From contig NZ_ALJC01000091.1 of assembly GCF_000282975.1 (NCBI RefSeq), positions 38,837 to 102,836 on the forward strand: a DNA stretch of 64,000 nucleotides, written 5' to 3'. Numbering within the stretch: position 1 is the stretch's first letter; each line of letters opens with the position of its first letter. Below the pieces are notes generated by a model. It saw only the letters and a program-made list of their open reading frames with translations, searched no databases and had not been told where the DNA came from. Shown here piece after piece: positions 28,246-38,912 of the stretch. Source of the DNA: Pseudomonas psychrophila HA-4. GTDB lineage: Bacteria; Pseudomonadota; Gammaproteobacteria; Pseudomonadales; Pseudomonadaceae. The position numbers and the translations under genes were made by a program.

Positions 28246-29187
28246 ATGCCCGTCGCGTTTTCTCCCGATTCACTGCGCACCAGCTTGCAGCCTCTGGTCG
28301 CTGGACAGCCGTTATCGAGGGAGGGTTTGGCGTACCAGCATTTTTATGGGTTGGACTTCACGCAGCGTACAGCGCCAGTGCGCCGCCAACTGGGACAGTT
28401 CAGCGCGGGCGGCTATGACCTCGTCAGCCAAGTCTGGTGGCCCGAGTCAACGCCCGTGGCAACGCTGTTTTTGGTTCACGGCTTTTACGATCACATGGGG
28501 CTGTATCGGCATGTGATTGAGTGGGGCTTGAACCACGGCTTTGTAGTGATCGCCTGCGATTTGCCGGGGCATGGGCTGTCGAGTGGCGAGCGCGCCAGCA
28601 TCGATGACTTCTCGCAGTATCAAGAGGCGCTGCAAGGCTTGTTTATCGAGGCGCAATCGTTGGCGCTGCCGCACCCGTGGCACTTGATCGGGCAAAGTAC
28701 CGGCGGCGCGGTGGTGCTGGATCATTTGCTGCGCTACGGCGATAAGAGCCCGGCCCAAGGCAAAGCAGTACTGATGGCACCGCTGGTGCGGCCCAAAGAC
28801 TGGAAGTGGTCGAAGCTCAGCTATTTACTGCTCAGGCCTTTCGTTAAAGGTATTGAACGGCGTTTTAGCGAAAACACCAACGACCCCGATTTTTTACCCT
28901 TTTTACAGGCAGATCCCTTGCAGCCTGTGCGCCTGCCCACCGCGTGGGTGGGTGCCATGGCGCGCTGGATTCCGCGCATCGAAGCAATGCCTGCCAGTGC
29001 GCGACAGCCGTTGGTGATTCAGGGCCAGGCGGACAAAACCGTGGACTGGCAACACAACCTCAAGGTGTTGGACGCAAAATTCAGCCATCCCCAGGTGCTG
29101 CTAATTCCCAAAGCCCGACACCACCTGGCCAATGAAACGCTCGACATCCGCGAAGAGTATTTCGCGTTTCTCGATCGGCACTTCTGA
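28246..29187 (+). CDS. alpha/beta hydrolase (serine aminopeptidase S33 / lysophospholipase-like)
   Basis: 313 residues. The oxyanion strand FLVHGFYDHMGLY is near residue 75 and the CDLPGHGLSSG stretch near 110. The nucleophile elbow GQSTGG is near residue 155, and the acid and histidine are in IQGQADKTVDW and KARHHLANE near the end. This order matches monoacylglycerol-lipase-like S33 hydrolases. No signal peptide is seen. The ATG at 28246 has TGGAA upstream; another at 28222 is possible. The substrate is unknown. Confidence 0.85.
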   Translation: MPVAFSPDSLRTSLQPLVAGQPLSREGLAYQHFYGLDFTQRTAPVRRQLGQFSAGGYDLVSQVWWPESTPVATLFLVHGFYDHMGLYRHVIEWGLNHGFVVIACDLPGHGLSSGERASIDDFSQYQEALQGLFIEAQSLALPHPWHLIGQSTGGAVVLDHLLRYGDKSPAQGKAVLMAPLVRPKDWKWSKLSYLLLRPFVKGIERRFSENTNDPDFLPFLQADPLQPVRLPTAWVGAMARWIPRIEAMPASARQPLVIQGQADKTVDWQHNLKVLDAKFSHPQVLLIPKARHHLANETLDIREEYFAFLDRHF

Positions 29188-29201
29188 CCGCAAAACGGCC
29201 T

Positions 29202-29240
29202 CTGTAGGAGCAGCCGGTCGACGCTCGATTACTCCTACAG
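29202..29240. repeat. REP-like palindrome, TGTAGGAGC type
   Basis: CTGTAGGAG (29202-29210) and CTCCTACAG (29232-29240) flank a 21-base centre. TGTAGGAGC is a very common Pseudomonas intergenic repeat end. It lies between convergent genes. Confidence 0.7.
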
Positions 29241-29242
29241 CC

Positions 29243-29731
29243 TTAATCCGGGATCGGCAGGTTTAAGCTCTCTTTTACTTCTTCCATCACGATGTAGCTC
29301 TTGGACTCACGCACGTGAGGTAGTTTGAGCAAAATGTCGCCCAACAGTTTTCGGTACGACGCCATCTCGGAAATTCGCGCCTTGACCAAATAGTCGAAGT
29401 CACCCGAAACCAAGTGGCACTCCAACACATGGGGCAGTTTGAGCACAGCACGTCGAAACTCTTCAAAGGTGTCGCCTGACTTGTAGTCGAGGCTGATCTC
29501 GACAAAAACCAGCAAGCTGCCCTGCAAGTGCTGCGGGTTGAGCCGAGCGTTGTAGCCCATGATGATCCCTTCGCGCTCCAGCCTCCGTACCCGTTCGGTG
29601 CAGGGCGTGGTCGACAAACCGACCTTTTCTCCCAGCTCGGTAAACGAGATACGGCCATCGGCCTGCAAGATGCGCAAAATGTTGCGATCAATCTTGTCCA
29701 GCTCACGCTTTGTTTGGTGATTTGTACGCAT
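29243..29731 (-). CDS. lrp: Lrp/AsnC-family regulator (DadR-like)
   Basis: 162 residues. The helix-turn-helix (about 10-70) contains LDKIDRNILRILQADGRISF and LSTTPCTERVRRLEREGII. The effector-binding RAM domain occupies 75-155. It is divergent from dadA, and in P. aeruginosa the Lrp-type protein at this position (DadR) activates dadA and dadX in response to alanine; the same role is inferred here. The 156-base intergenic region should hold its sites, but I cannot delimit them. Confidence 0.9.
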   Translation of the reverse strand: MRTNHQTKRELDKIDRNILRILQADGRISFTELGEKVGLSTTPCTERVRRLEREGIIMGYNARLNPQHLQGSLLVFVEISLDYKSGDTFEEFRRAVLKLPHVLECHLVSGDFDYLVKARISEMASYRKLLGDILLKLPHVRESKSYIVMEEVKESLNLPIPD

Positions 29732-29887
29732 AGGAGATTCTCCTTTGTCAAAAGCGTTTTAGCCGAGAATTGTCGCCAAATATAGCCGTTTATACAGTGA
29801 AACTCACTGGCTAATGCTTCTTATACTGCCCACATCTTCGCTTTGAACAATAAACGTCTGCGGTTGGCCGCGATGAGGGATAAAAAT

Positions 29888-31189
29888 ATGCGCGTTATGA
29901 TATTGGGTGGCGGCGTGATTGGTACTGCCAGCGCCTATTATCTGGCCCGAGCCGGATTCGACGTGGTCGTCGTAGACCGTCAGCCAGCCGTTGCGATGGA
30001 AACCAGCTTTGCCAACGCCGGCCAGGTGTCCCCAGGTTATGCCTCGCCGTGGGCGGCTCCGGGCGTACCGCTCAAGGCTATTAAGTGGTTGTTGGAGCGT
30101 CACGCACCGTTGGCGATCAAAGCCACGACCAATATCGACCAATACCTGTGGATGGCGCAAATGCTGCGCAACTGCACCGCCAGCCGTTACGCGGTGAACA
30201 AAGAGCGCATGGTACGTCTGTCCGAGTACAGCCGCGATTGCCTCGATGAACTGCGTGCCGAAACCGGCATTGCCTACGAGGCTCGCAGCTTAGGCACCAC
30301 CCAACTTTTCCGTACCCAAGCGCAACTGGACGGCGCGGCCAAAGACATTGCCGTACTCAAAGAATCGGGCGTGCCGTTTGAGCTGCTGGACCGTGCCGGC
30401 ATCGCCCGGGTTGAGCCGGCGCTGGCCAGCGTCACCGATATTCTGGCCGGTGCCTTGCGCCTGCCGAATGACCAAACCGGCGACTGTCAGATGTTCACTA
30501 CCCGCTTGGCCGAAATGGCCAAGAACTTGGGTGTCGAATTCCGCTTCGGCCAAGATATTCAGCACTTGGACTACGCGGGGGATCGCATCAATGGCGTGAT
30601 GATCGACGGCAAGCTTGAAACCGCAGACCGCTACGTACTGGCGCTGGGCAGCTACTCGCCACAAATGCTCAAGCCGCTGGGCATCAAGGCCCCGGTTTAC
30701 CCGCTCAAGGGTTACTCGCTGACCATCCCGATCACCAACCCAGACATGGCCCCTACGTCGACGATTCTGGATGAGACCTACAAAATCGCGATCACCCGTT
30801 TTGACAACCGCATTCGTGTGGGCGGCATGGCTGAGATCGCCGGTTTTGACCTGTCGCTGAACCCGCGCCGCCGCGAAACCCTGGAGATGGTCGTCAACGA
30901 CCTTTATCCTCAGGGCGGCGATTTGAGCCAAGCCAGTTTTTGGACCGGCCTGCGCCCAACCACACCAGACGGCACGCCAATTGTGGGCGCGACCCCGTTC
31001 AAAAACCTGTTCCTGAACACCGGCCATGGCACACTCGGCTGGACCATGGCATGCGGCTCTGGTCGCTTCCTCGCTGACGTGATGGCCAAAAAGACCCCTC
31101 AGATCAGCACCGAAGGCCTCGATATTTCTCGTTACGGTAACTACCAGGAGACTGCAAAACATGGCAATCCAGCGCCAGCTCACCAATAA
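29888..31189 (+). CDS. dadA: D-amino acid dehydrogenase small subunit DadA
   Basis: 433 residues. It oxidises D-alanine to pyruvate and ammonium, passing electrons to the membrane chain. The FAD motif [20 protein letters not shown] opens the protein, GRRxxxTPDGTP-type residues ([14 protein letters not shown] near residue 360) line the active site, and [17 protein letters not shown] closes the FAD site. The ATG at 29888 begins MRVMILGGG; the frame from 29843 adds 15 unsupported residues. The 3' end overlaps the next gene by 29 bases, so they are cotranscribed. Confidence 0.96.
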   Translation: MRVMILGGGVIGTASAYYLARAGFDVVVVDRQPAVAMETSFANAGQVSPGYASPWAAPGVPLKAIKWLLERHAPLAIKATTNIDQYLWMAQMLRNCTASRYAVNKERMVRLSEYSRDCLDELRAETGIAYEARSLGTTQLFRTQAQLDGAAKDIAVLKESGVPFELLDRAGIARVEPALASVTDILAGALRLPNDQTGDCQMFTTRLAEMAKNLGVEFRFGQDIQHLDYAGDRINGVMIDGKLETADRYVLALGSYSPQMLKPLGIKAPVYPLKGYSLTIPITNPDMAPTSTILDETYKIAITRFDNRIRVGGMAEIAGFDLSLNPRRRETLEMVVNDLYPQGGDLSQASFWTGLRPTTPDGTPIVGATPFKNLFLNTGHGTLGWTMACGSGRFLADVMAKKTPQISTEGLDISRYGNYQETAKHGNPAPAHQ

Positions 31190-31514
31190 CCGTATGAGCC
31201 AGATCGTGGCTCATAACGGGACTGTTTACCTGTCCGGTCAGGTCGGCGACGACATGAACGCAGGGGTTGAGCAGCAAACTCGCGAGACCCTGAAAAACAT
31301 CGAGCACTTGCTGGATCTGGCCGGCACTGACAAAAGCCACATTCTGTCGGTGACCATCTACCTCAAAGACATTGATGCCGACTTTGCGGGCATGAACAGC
31401 GTGTGGGATGAGTGGCTGCCTAAAGGCGTGCAACCTGCCCGTGCCACGGTTGAAGCCAAACTGTGCGAGCCTGAAATTCTGGTTGAGCTGTCTGTTGTGG
31501 CCGCACTGCCATAA
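31161..31514 (+). CDS. RidA-family protein of the dad cluster
   Basis: 117 residues with the YjgF/RidA fold ([41 protein letters not shown]). The arginine in QPARATVEA is retained. It lies between dadA and alr and overlaps the dadA end, so it probably removes the imine made when DadA oxidises D-alanine (inference from family and position). It is clearly a different subgroup from the RidA encoded at 11670. Confidence 0.88.
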   Translation: MAIQRQLTNNRMSQIVAHNGTVYLSGQVGDDMNAGVEQQTRETLKNIEHLLDLAGTDKSHILSVTIYLKDIDADFAGMNSVWDEWLPKGVQPARATVEAKLCEPEILVELSVVAALP

Positions 31515-31543
31515 CGTTGCCGTTTTAAACACAGTCCCTCTTG

Positions 31544-31587
31544 CGGTGCGGCACGCGGTTTACGCCGCGGGCCTGCGCCGCTTTTTT
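31544..31587 (+). terminator. GC-rich hairpin with T-run between the RidA gene and alr
   Basis: GCGGCACGCGG and CCGCGGGCCTGCGCCGC can pair, followed by TTTTTT (31582-31587). It sits inside what is otherwise a dad operon, so it may reduce read-through into alr rather than end the operon. Confidence 0.5.
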
Positions 31588-31615
31588 ATTCAACAGCCGT
31601 TAGAAGCCCGCCGCC

Positions 31616-32689
31616 ATGCGCCCAGCCCGTGCCCTGATCGACCTTCAAGCCCTGCGTCATAACTACCAACTGGCCCGTGAAGTAACGGGGGCAAAAGCCC
31701 TCGCGGTGATCAAGGCCGATGCCTACGGCCACGGTGCCGTACGCTGCGCCCAGGCCCTAGAGGCCGATGCCGATGGCTTTGCCGTCGCCTGTATCGAAGA
31801 AGCACTGGAACTACGCGCCGCGGGTATTCGCGCGCCCGTGCTGCTGCTCGAAGGTTTTTTTGAAGCCGATGAACTGCCGCTGATCGTCGAACATGACTTG
31901 TGGTGCGTGGTGCATTCGCTGTGGCAACTCGATGCTATTGAGCAAGCCAAGCTCGCCAAGCCGATTCACGTGTGGCTAAAACTCGACACCGGCATGCACC
32001 GCGTGGGCCTGCACCCAAGCGAGTACAAAACTGCTTATCAGCGCCTGCAAGCAAGCGGCAACGTCGCGAAGATTGTGCTGATGAGCCATTTTGCCCGCGC
32101 GGATGAACTGGACTGCCTGCGCAGCGTCGAGCAGGTCGCCGTGTTCTTGGCTGCCCGTGACAACTTGTCTGCCGACGTCAGCTTGCGCAACTCACCCGCC
32201 ATTCTTGGCTGGCCAAGTGTGCCGAGCGACTGGGTACGCCCAGGCTTGATGCTCTACGGCGCTTCGCCTTTCGAAGAAGACCAAGCCCTGGCCGCACGCT
32301 TGCAACCGGTGATGACCTTGGAGTCCAAAGTGATTTGCGTGCGTGAACTGCCCGCCGGTGAGCCGGTGGGTTACGGCGCGAAGTTCGTCACCCCTAAACC
32401 AATGCGTATCGGCGTGGTTGCCATGGGTTATGCCGACGGCTACCCGCGTCACGCTCCCACTGGCACCCCTGTTCTGGTGGCCGGTCAACGCAGTCAGTTG
32501 CTGGGCCGAATATCCATGGACATGCTGTGCATCGACCTCACCGATGTACCACAGGCAGGCCTCGGTTCAACGGTTGAGCTGTGGGGCAAAAACATCCTCG
32601 CCAGTGAAATCGCAGCAAAAGCTGAAACCATTCCTTACCAGATTTTTTGTAACCTGAAACGAGTGCCGCGCCTCTATTCCGGGAGTTGA
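31616..32689 (+). CDS. alr: catabolic alanine racemase (DadX type)
   Basis: 357 residues, PLP enzyme interconverting L- and D-alanine. The PLP lysine is in [12 protein letters not shown] near residue 33, and the catalytic tyrosine in [15 protein letters not shown] near 257. The location after dadA indicates the catabolic paralogue usually called dadX, supplying D-alanine to DadA, rather than the cell-wall enzyme alr. A separate start region with a hairpin before it suggests partial independent control. Confidence 0.94.
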   Translation: MRPARALIDLQALRHNYQLAREVTGAKALAVIKADAYGHGAVRCAQALEADADGFAVACIEEALELRAAGIRAPVLLLEGFFEADELPLIVEHDLWCVVHSLWQLDAIEQAKLAKPIHVWLKLDTGMHRVGLHPSEYKTAYQRLQASGNVAKIVLMSHFARADELDCLRSVEQVAVFLAARDNLSADVSLRNSPAILGWPSVPSDWVRPGLMLYGASPFEEDQALAARLQPVMTLESKVICVRELPAGEPVGYGAKFVTPKPMRIGVVAMGYADGYPRHAPTGTPVLVAGQRSQLLGRISMDMLCIDLTDVPQAGLGSTVELWGKNILASEIAAKAETIPYQIFCNLKRVPRLYSGS

Positions 32690-32816
32690 TGGGTTGTATC
32701 CAATAGGCGGCGCCTAAAGGGCACGCAGGTTTAAGGTCGAAGTGTTGTAAATACTGAACGCTATCGCCATGATGGCGGCTTCTTGACCTGAATCTGATCC
32801 CCTGGAGGCTCCCGCA

Positions 32817-33365
32817 TTGGACGTCGGTGAACGACTGCAATCCATCCGCAAACTGAAAGGCCTGTCACAGCGTGAACTCGCCAAGCGCGCGGGCGTCACC
32901 AACAGCACCATTTCGATGATCGAAAAGAACAGCGTGAGCCCGTCGATAAGCTCCCTGAGAAAAGTGCTGAGTGGCATTCCGATGTCAATGGTCGAGTTCT
33001 TTTCCGAAGAAATCCTTCAGGAAAAACCGACGCAAATTGTCTACAAAGCCAATGAGCTGATAGACATCTCAGACGGCGCCGTGACCATGAAACTGGTCGG
33101 CAAGGCGCACCCGAGTCGGGCGATTGCATTTCTCAACGAGATTTATCCACCGGGTGCTGACACCGGGGACGAAATGCTGACCCACGAGGGCGAAGAAACC
33201 GGGATTCTTGTCGAGGGTCGCCTTGAATTAATCGTAGGCCTTGAGACGTTCGTGCTCGAAGCCGGTGACAGCTACTACTTCGAGAGTTCAAAACCGCACC
33301 GTTTTCGCAACCCGTTCGACGTCGCGGCGCGACTAATCAGCGCAGCCACTCCCGCAAATTTCTAA
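32817..33365 (+). CDS. XRE-family regulator with cupin domain (PauR/PuuR-like)
   Basis: 182 residues. The helix-turn-helix (about 5-60) reads LKGLSQRELAKRAGVTNSTIS, and the C-terminal cupin (about 105-180) includes HEGEETGILVEGRLELIVG and HRFRNPFD. Proteins of this type repress polyamine (putrescine) use genes. In P. aeruginosa, pauR lies beside the dad genes, as here. The start is TTG at 32817, following CCTGGAGGCTCCCGCA; no ATG fits. The gene follows alr by 127 bases on the same strand. Confidence 0.85.
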   Translation: MDVGERLQSIRKLKGLSQRELAKRAGVTNSTISMIEKNSVSPSISSLRKVLSGIPMSMVEFFSEEILQEKPTQIVYKANELIDISDGAVTMKLVGKAHPSRAIAFLNEIYPPGADTGDEMLTHEGEETGILVEGRLELIVGLETFVLEAGDSYYFESSKPHRFRNPFDVAARLISAATPANF

Positions 33366-33533
33366 GCAAAGCGGCGCCCTACGCAGATCTAGAGGCGCCT
33401 GCGATTTCATTTCGCCAGCTCTATTCCCCCTTTGTTTCTAGGGTTGTTTCAGTGTGTCAGGCTAAACGGTATACTTTCGCCGCCTGCAAAACCGTGGTTG
33501 TGGGCGTGAATAGCCACCATTGAGGGTGTACGC

Positions 33534-33956
33534 GTGAACCTAATTATGAAAATGCTGGCCGTACCAGCAACAGTACTGGCCCTATGGGCTGTCAACGCTC
33601 AAGCAACGACTGATGATGACATCGCAAAACGCCTCGAACCTGTCGGCAAAGTCTGCATTCAGGGTCAAGAGTGCGCGGGCATGAGCGTGACGGCGGCAGT
33701 TGGCAGCGGTGGTGGTATGAGCGCTGATGACGTGGTTGCCAAACACTGCAGCGCTTGCCACAGCATTGGTCTGCTGGAAGCACCGAAAATTGGTGACACT
33801 GCCGCTTGGAAAGTGCGCGCCGACAAAGAAGGCGGTATTGATGGCCTGCTGGCCAAAGCCATCACCGGGCTCAATGCGATGCCCCCTAAAGGCACCTGTT
33901 CGGAATGTTCGGATGCCGATCTGAAAGCCGCCATCCAGAAAATGTCCGGGCTGTAA
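33534..33956 (+). CDS. cycB: cytochrome c5
   Basis: 140 residues. A signal peptide (to about residue 25, ending AQA) exports it to the periplasm. The heme site CSACH is near residue 70, the distal methionine is in LNAMPPKGTCSEC, and the CSEC pair forms the extra disulfide that distinguishes c5. It carries electrons to terminal oxidases. The start is GTG at 33534 with GAGGGTG upstream. A palindromic repeat follows directly. Confidence 0.93.
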   Translation: MNLIMKMLAVPATVLALWAVNAQATTDDDIAKRLEPVGKVCIQGQECAGMSVTAAVGSGGGMSADDVVAKHCSACHSIGLLEAPKIGDTAAWKVRADKEGGIDGLLAKAITGLNAMPPKGTCSECSDADLKAAIQKMSGL

Positions 33957-33976
33957 TAAGCCAACACCTTTCTAGC

Positions 33977-34032
33977 AGCGAGCTTGCCTCACGGTCTTTT
34001 GATCGTTTAAACGATCGCGAGGCAAGCTCGCT
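33977..34032. repeat. palindromic repeat, type I copy 3
   Basis: AGCGAGCTTGCCTC (33977-33990) and GAGGCAAGCTCGCT (34019-34032) pair perfectly, with inner ACGGTC and GATCGC and a loop of TTTTGATCGTTTAAAC. It is the longest-armed copy of the family seen at 6187 and 12863. It lies between cycB and the next gene on the same strand. Confidence 0.8.
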
Positions 34033-34124
34033 CCTTGAAAGGGCATCTCGATTGCCTTGATCTTTGCAACCAAAACCGACCACTCTCGGTCACATCTCTA
34101 TCACGGATGGTTTTGGAGGCTTAG

Positions 34125-36047
34125 ATGGTGCAGTCCTGTTCGATCGAACACGCAGTCGATGAGGCGCTGGCTCGACTACCCACGCACATCCACCTCGGTT
34201 TGCCGCTGGGCCTGGGCAAGGCCAATCGTTTTGTGAACGCACTGTATCAGCGCATCAAACAGTTACCTGAGCGCCAACTGACGATTTACACCGCGTTAAG
34301 CCTGGGCCGCCCCGCGCTGGGTGATGGCTTGCAAAAGCGCTTTCTGGCCCCATTTTTAGAGCGCGTCTTTGGCGACTATATCGAGTTGGACTACCTCGCC
34401 GACCTGCACCGCGACAGCCTACCGGGCAACATCAACGTCCAGCAGTTTTTCATGCAGCCGGGCAGCCTGCTCAACAGCCCACCGGCGCAGCAAGATTACG
34501 TCAGCAGCAATTACAGCCACGCCGCCCGCGACATCAATGCCAATGGCTTGAATTTGGTGGCCCAGTTAATTGCCCGCGACCCGCAGGATGCCAATCGCCT
34601 GAGCCTAAGCTGCAACCCCGACATCACACTCGACCTGCTACCGATGATCGCCAAACGCCGTGCGGCGGGCGAGACCATTCTGCTGCTCGGCCACGTACAC
34701 AGCGACTTACCGTACATGCCCGGCGACTCGGAGCTCAACGCCGACGATTTTGACCTGCTGATCGACGACGATGAGCGCACCACGCTGTTTTCCACGCCCA
34801 ATATGCCGGTTGATGTGCAGGATCACTTTATTGGCCACCACGCCAGCACCCTGATCCGCGACGGCGGCACCCTGCAAATCGGCATTGGGGCGATGGGCGA
34901 TGCGTTGGCGGCTTCCTTGCTGGCACGCCAAGCTGATAGCGAAGGCTATCGTGCCTTGCTCAACGACATAGATGTCACGCCGTGGCGCACCCTGATTGAG
35001 CGCGAAGGCGGGGTCGAGCCCTTTGCCCAAGGCCTGTATGGTTGCAGCGAGATGTTTGTGTATGGGCTCATGGTCTTGGTCGACGCGGGCATCGTGCGAC
35101 GCAAGGTTTACCCGGATGTTGATCGCCAGACTCAAGCCAACGCGGGCACGCTGGACGAAAGTCTGCACACCGATGGCATCAGCGTTCACGGCGGTTTCAT
35201 CCTCGGCCCAAGCGACTTTTACCAGCGTTTGAGCGAACTGCCTCACAGCAAGCGCGCCGAATTCAATATGACCGCCATCAGCTATATCAATGAGCTCTAC
35301 GGCCAGGAAGCCTTAAAACGCCTGCAACGCCGTGATGCGCGCTTTGTAAACAGCGCCTTCACCATGACCTTGCTCGGCGCAGGCGTGGCGGATCAGTTAC
35401 AGGATGGCCGCGTGCTCAGCGGCGTTGGCGGGCAATACAACTTCGTGGCGCAGGGGCACGCGCTGCACGATGCGCGGTCAGTGATCATCCTGCGCAGTTG
35501 GCGTGAATCCGGTGGTGAGGTGAGTTCCAACATCGTGTGGGAGTACGGCCACTGTACGATCCCGCGTCATTTGCGCGACATTGTGGTAACCGAGTACGGC
35601 ATTGCCGACTTGCGCGGCAAAACCGACAAGCAGGTGATCGAGGCGCTGCTCAACATCACCGACTCTCGCTTCCAGACCGAACTGATCGCGCAGGCACAAC
35701 AAATCGGCAAACTGCCTAACGACTTTTGCCTCAACCCACGCTTTGCTGACAACAGCCCGGAACGTTTGCAAGCGATTGCCGAACGCCATCCGCACTTGTT
35801 CCCGGAGTATCCGCTGGGCAGCGATTTCAGTGCACAGGAGCAAGACCTGCTACGCGCGTTGAACTGGCTCAAGAGCAAATTCAAGCTCACGCAGCTCTAC
35901 GAACTGGGCAAGGCCACGCTCGACGCGCCATCACCGCAGACGTATCCCGAACACCTAGCGCGCATGCACCTCGACAACCCGGACGGTCTGCGCGAAGAGC
36001 TGTATCAGCGCGTGCTGCTGGCGGGGTTACAGGCGACAGGCAAATAA
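34125..36047 (+). CDS. acetyl-CoA hydrolase/transferase C-terminal domain protein
   Basis: 640 residues. The C-terminal half carries the CoA-transferase-like fold, with LQIGIGAMGDALAASLL near residue 250, AEFNMTAISYINELYG near 382 and GGQYNFVAQGHALHDARS near residue 438. The N-terminal half has no motif I recognise. The likely activity is CoA transfer or hydrolysis of an acyl-CoA, with the substrate unknown. TGGAGGCTTAG precedes the ATG. A large inverted repeat follows, so the gene stands alone. Confidence 0.8.
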   Translation: MVQSCSIEHAVDEALARLPTHIHLGLPLGLGKANRFVNALYQRIKQLPERQLTIYTALSLGRPALGDGLQKRFLAPFLERVFGDYIELDYLADLHRDSLPGNINVQQFFMQPGSLLNSPPAQQDYVSSNYSHAARDINANGLNLVAQLIARDPQDANRLSLSCNPDITLDLLPMIAKRRAAGETILLLGHVHSDLPYMPGDSELNADDFDLLIDDDERTTLFSTPNMPVDVQDHFIGHHASTLIRDGGTLQIGIGAMGDALAASLLARQADSEGYRALLNDIDVTPWRTLIEREGGVEPFAQGLYGCSEMFVYGLMVLVDAGIVRRKVYPDVDRQTQANAGTLDESLHTDGISVHGGFILGPSDFYQRLSELPHSKRAEFNMTAISYINELYGQEALKRLQRRDARFVNSAFTMTLLGAGVADQLQDGRVLSGVGGQYNFVAQGHALHDARSVIILRSWRESGGEVSSNIVWEYGHCTIPRHLRDIVVTEYGIADLRGKTDKQVIEALLNITDSRFQTELIAQAQQIGKLPNDFCLNPRFADNSPERLQAIAERHPHLFPEYPLGSDFSAQEQDLLRALNWLKSKFKLTQLYELGKATLDAPSPQTYPEHLARMHLDNPDGLREELYQRVLLAGLQATGK

Positions 36048-36067
36048 CAAACATCGTCCGCGAACAT

Positions 36068-36228
36068 GTAGCAGTTGCCGAGCCTGCGAGGCTGCGTCCG
36101 CTTGGTGCGGCACGCCGACGCAGCAGACGTAAAATCAAGCAATGCGGCGTGTCACTTAAACCCTGCACTTAGGGGTTTACGATCACTTCGCAATCGGACG
36201 TAGCCTCGCAGGCTCGGCAACTGCTACG
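36068..36228. repeat. large inverted REP-like pair, type II copy 2
   Basis: The left end GTAGCAGTTGCCGAGCC, with TGCGAGGCTGCGTCCG following, mirrors CGGACGTAGCCTCGCA and GGCTCGGCAACTGCTAC at the right end. About 95 bases lie between the halves. It fills the gap between convergent genes; I see no gene in it. Confidence 0.8.
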
Positions 36229-36273
36229 AAATCAGCTTGCGGCACACCACAGAGTTTCCTACGCAAGGCCGTG

Positions 36274-36867
<594 letters not shown>

Positions 36868-36902
36868 CTATGCGCTGAAGGTAGAGTAAAAAGTAGTCGA
36901 TT

Positions 36903-38912
36903 TTAGCGTTTTAACATCGCGCGTATATCGGCCAATGCCGTATTTCCGCGAACCGCTTTCACTTCGGTAGGTGTGTCGTCGTTGCCTTCCCAGGCCAGAT
37001 CGTCCGGCGGCAACTCATCAAGGAAGCGACTCGGCGCGCAATCAATGATTTCGCCGTACTGCTTGCGCTTGGCCGCAAAGGTAAACGCCAGCGTCTCACG
37101 CGCGCGGGTAATCCCAACGTAGGCAAGGCGACGTTCTTCTTCGATGGTGTCGGCTTCGATGCTGGAGCGGTGCGGCAGGATCTCTTCCTCCATGCCCATG
37201 ATGAACACGTAGGGGAACTCCAGACCTTTGGAGGCGTGCAGCGTCATCATCTGCACGCCTTCGGCGCCGTCTTCCTCTTCTTGCTGGCGCTCGAGCATGT
37301 CGCGCAACACCAGCTTGCCGATGGCCTCCTCAATCGTCATACCGCCTTCTTCGTCTTTTTCGAGGGTGTTTTTCAACGCCTCGACCAAGAACCAAACGTT
37401 AGACATGCGGTAGTCAGCGGCCTTTTCACTGGAGCTGTTGGTGCGCAGCCAGTTCTCATAGTCGATGTCCATGATCATGCTGCGCAGCGCGGCAATCGGG
37501 TCTTCACCCGAGCAGTGCTCACGCACGCGGTCCATGAAACGTTTGAAACGGGCCAGGCGATCGGTGAACCGACTGTCCAGATGCTCGCCCAAACCGATTT
37601 CGTCGGTCGCCGCGTACATCGAGATTTTGCGCTCAGTAGCGTAGTTACCCAGCTTTTCCAGCGTGGTCGAACCGATCTCACGCCGTGGGACGTTGATCAC
37701 CCGCAGGAAAGCGTTGTCGTCATCCGGGTTCACAATCAGCCGGAAGTAGGCCATCAGGTCTTTCACTTCTTGACGGCCGAAGAAGCTGTTTCCGCCAGAG
37801 AGGCGGTAAGGAATCTGATGATGCTGCAACTTCAGCTCAATCAGTTTTGCCTGATAGTTGCCGCGGTACAGGATCGCAAAGTCGCTATAAGGCCGGTCCG
37901 TGCGCAGGTGCAGCGTCAGGATCTCGACCGCGACGCGCTCGGCCTCGGCGTCTTCGTTGCGGCAACGAATGACGCGAATTTCATCGCCGTGGCCCATCTC
38001 ACTCCACAGCTGTTTCTCGAAGGCGTGCGGGTTGTTCGAAATCAGCACGTTGGCGCAGCGCAGAATGCGGCTGGTGGAGCGATAGTTTTGCTCCAGCATC
38101 ACCACTTTGAGGGACGGGTAATCGTCCTTGAGCAGCATCAGGTTTTCCGGGCGGGCGCCGCGCCAGGCGTAGATCGACTGGTCATCATCGCCTACCACGG
38201 TGAACTGGTTGCGGCTGCCGATTAGGTACTTAACCAGCAAATACTGGCTGGCGTTGGTGTCCTGGTATTCGTCCACCAACAGGTAGCGCACTTTGTTCTG
38301 CCACTTTTCGAGGATGTCGGCGTGCTCTTCAAAGAGCTTTACCGGCAGCAGGATCAGGTCGTCAAAGTCCACCGCGTTGTAGGCTTTGAGCGTGCGCTGG
38401 TAGTGGGTGTAGACGATGGCCGCCGTCTGCTCCTTGGGGTTGCGCGCATTTTCCAGGGCTTGGGGCGGCAGGATCAGGTCGTTTTTCCACGAGCCGATCA
38501 TGTTCTTGATTTCATCGACCCCGTCATCACCCGAGTATTCCTTTTGCATGATGTCGGTCATGAGCGCTTTGACGTCGGCCTCGTCAAAGATCGAAAAGCC
38601 CGGCTTGTAACCCAGCCTCGTGTGTTCCTTGCGGATGATGTTCAGCCCCAAATTATGGAACGTGCTCACCGTCAGGCCTCGACCTTCACCTTTTTTGAGC
38701 AACGTGCCGACGCGCTCTTTCATCTCGCGGGCGGCCTTGTTGGTAAAGGTCATGGCGACGATGTACTGAGCACGGATGCCACAGTTCTGAATAAGGTGTG
38801 CGATTTTTCGGGTAATCACACTGGTTTTGCCGGAGCCAGCACCGGCGAGCACCAAAAGAGGGCCGCCGACGTAGCTCACGGCTTCTTGCTGCCGGGGATT
38901 GAGTCGGGACAT
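36903..38912 (-). CDS. rep: ATP-dependent DNA helicase Rep
   Basis: 669 residues, superfamily 1A 3'-5' helicase that helps replication forks pass obstacles. Walker A GAGSGKTSV is near residue 26, Walker B DEYQDTN near 215, DDDQSIYAWRGA near 242, and motif V LHASKGLEFPYVFIMG near 555. YVGITRAR lies near residue 600. It is intact. A 1056-base open frame on the opposite strand (37170-38225) is a shadow and carries no motif. Confidence 0.97.
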   Translation of the reverse strand: MSRLNPRQQEAVSYVGGPLLVLAGAGSGKTSVITRKIAHLIQNCGIRAQYIVAMTFTNKAAREMKERVGTLLKKGEGRGLTVSTFHNLGLNIIRKEHTRLGYKPGFSIFDEADVKALMTDIMQKEYSGDDGVDEIKNMIGSWKNDLILPPQALENARNPKEQTAAIVYTHYQRTLKAYNAVDFDDLILLPVKLFEEHADILEKWQNKVRYLLVDEYQDTNASQYLLVKYLIGSRNQFTVVGDDDQSIYAWRGARPENLMLLKDDYPSLKVVMLEQNYRSTSRILRCANVLISNNPHAFEKQLWSEMGHGDEIRVIRCRNEDAEAERVAVEILTLHLRTDRPYSDFAILYRGNYQAKLIELKLQHHQIPYRLSGGNSFFGRQEVKDLMAYFRLIVNPDDDNAFLRVINVPRREIGSTTLEKLGNYATERKISMYAATDEIGLGEHLDSRFTDRLARFKRFMDRVREHCSGEDPIAALRSMIMDIDYENWLRTNSSSEKAADYRMSNVWFLVEALKNTLEKDEEGGMTIEEAIGKLVLRDMLERQQEEEDGAEGVQMMTLHASKGLEFPYVFIMGMEEEILPHRSSIEADTIEEERRLAYVGITRARETLAFTFAAKRKQYGEIIDCAPSRFLDELPPDDLAWEGNDDTPTEVKAVRGNTALADIRAMLKR

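Noticed and set aside
37170..38225. 351-codon open frame on the plus strand
   Set aside because: It lies wholly opposite rep, which has all helicase motifs; the translation has no domain and shows the His/Val/Gln bias of an antisense shadow of GC-rich coding DNA.
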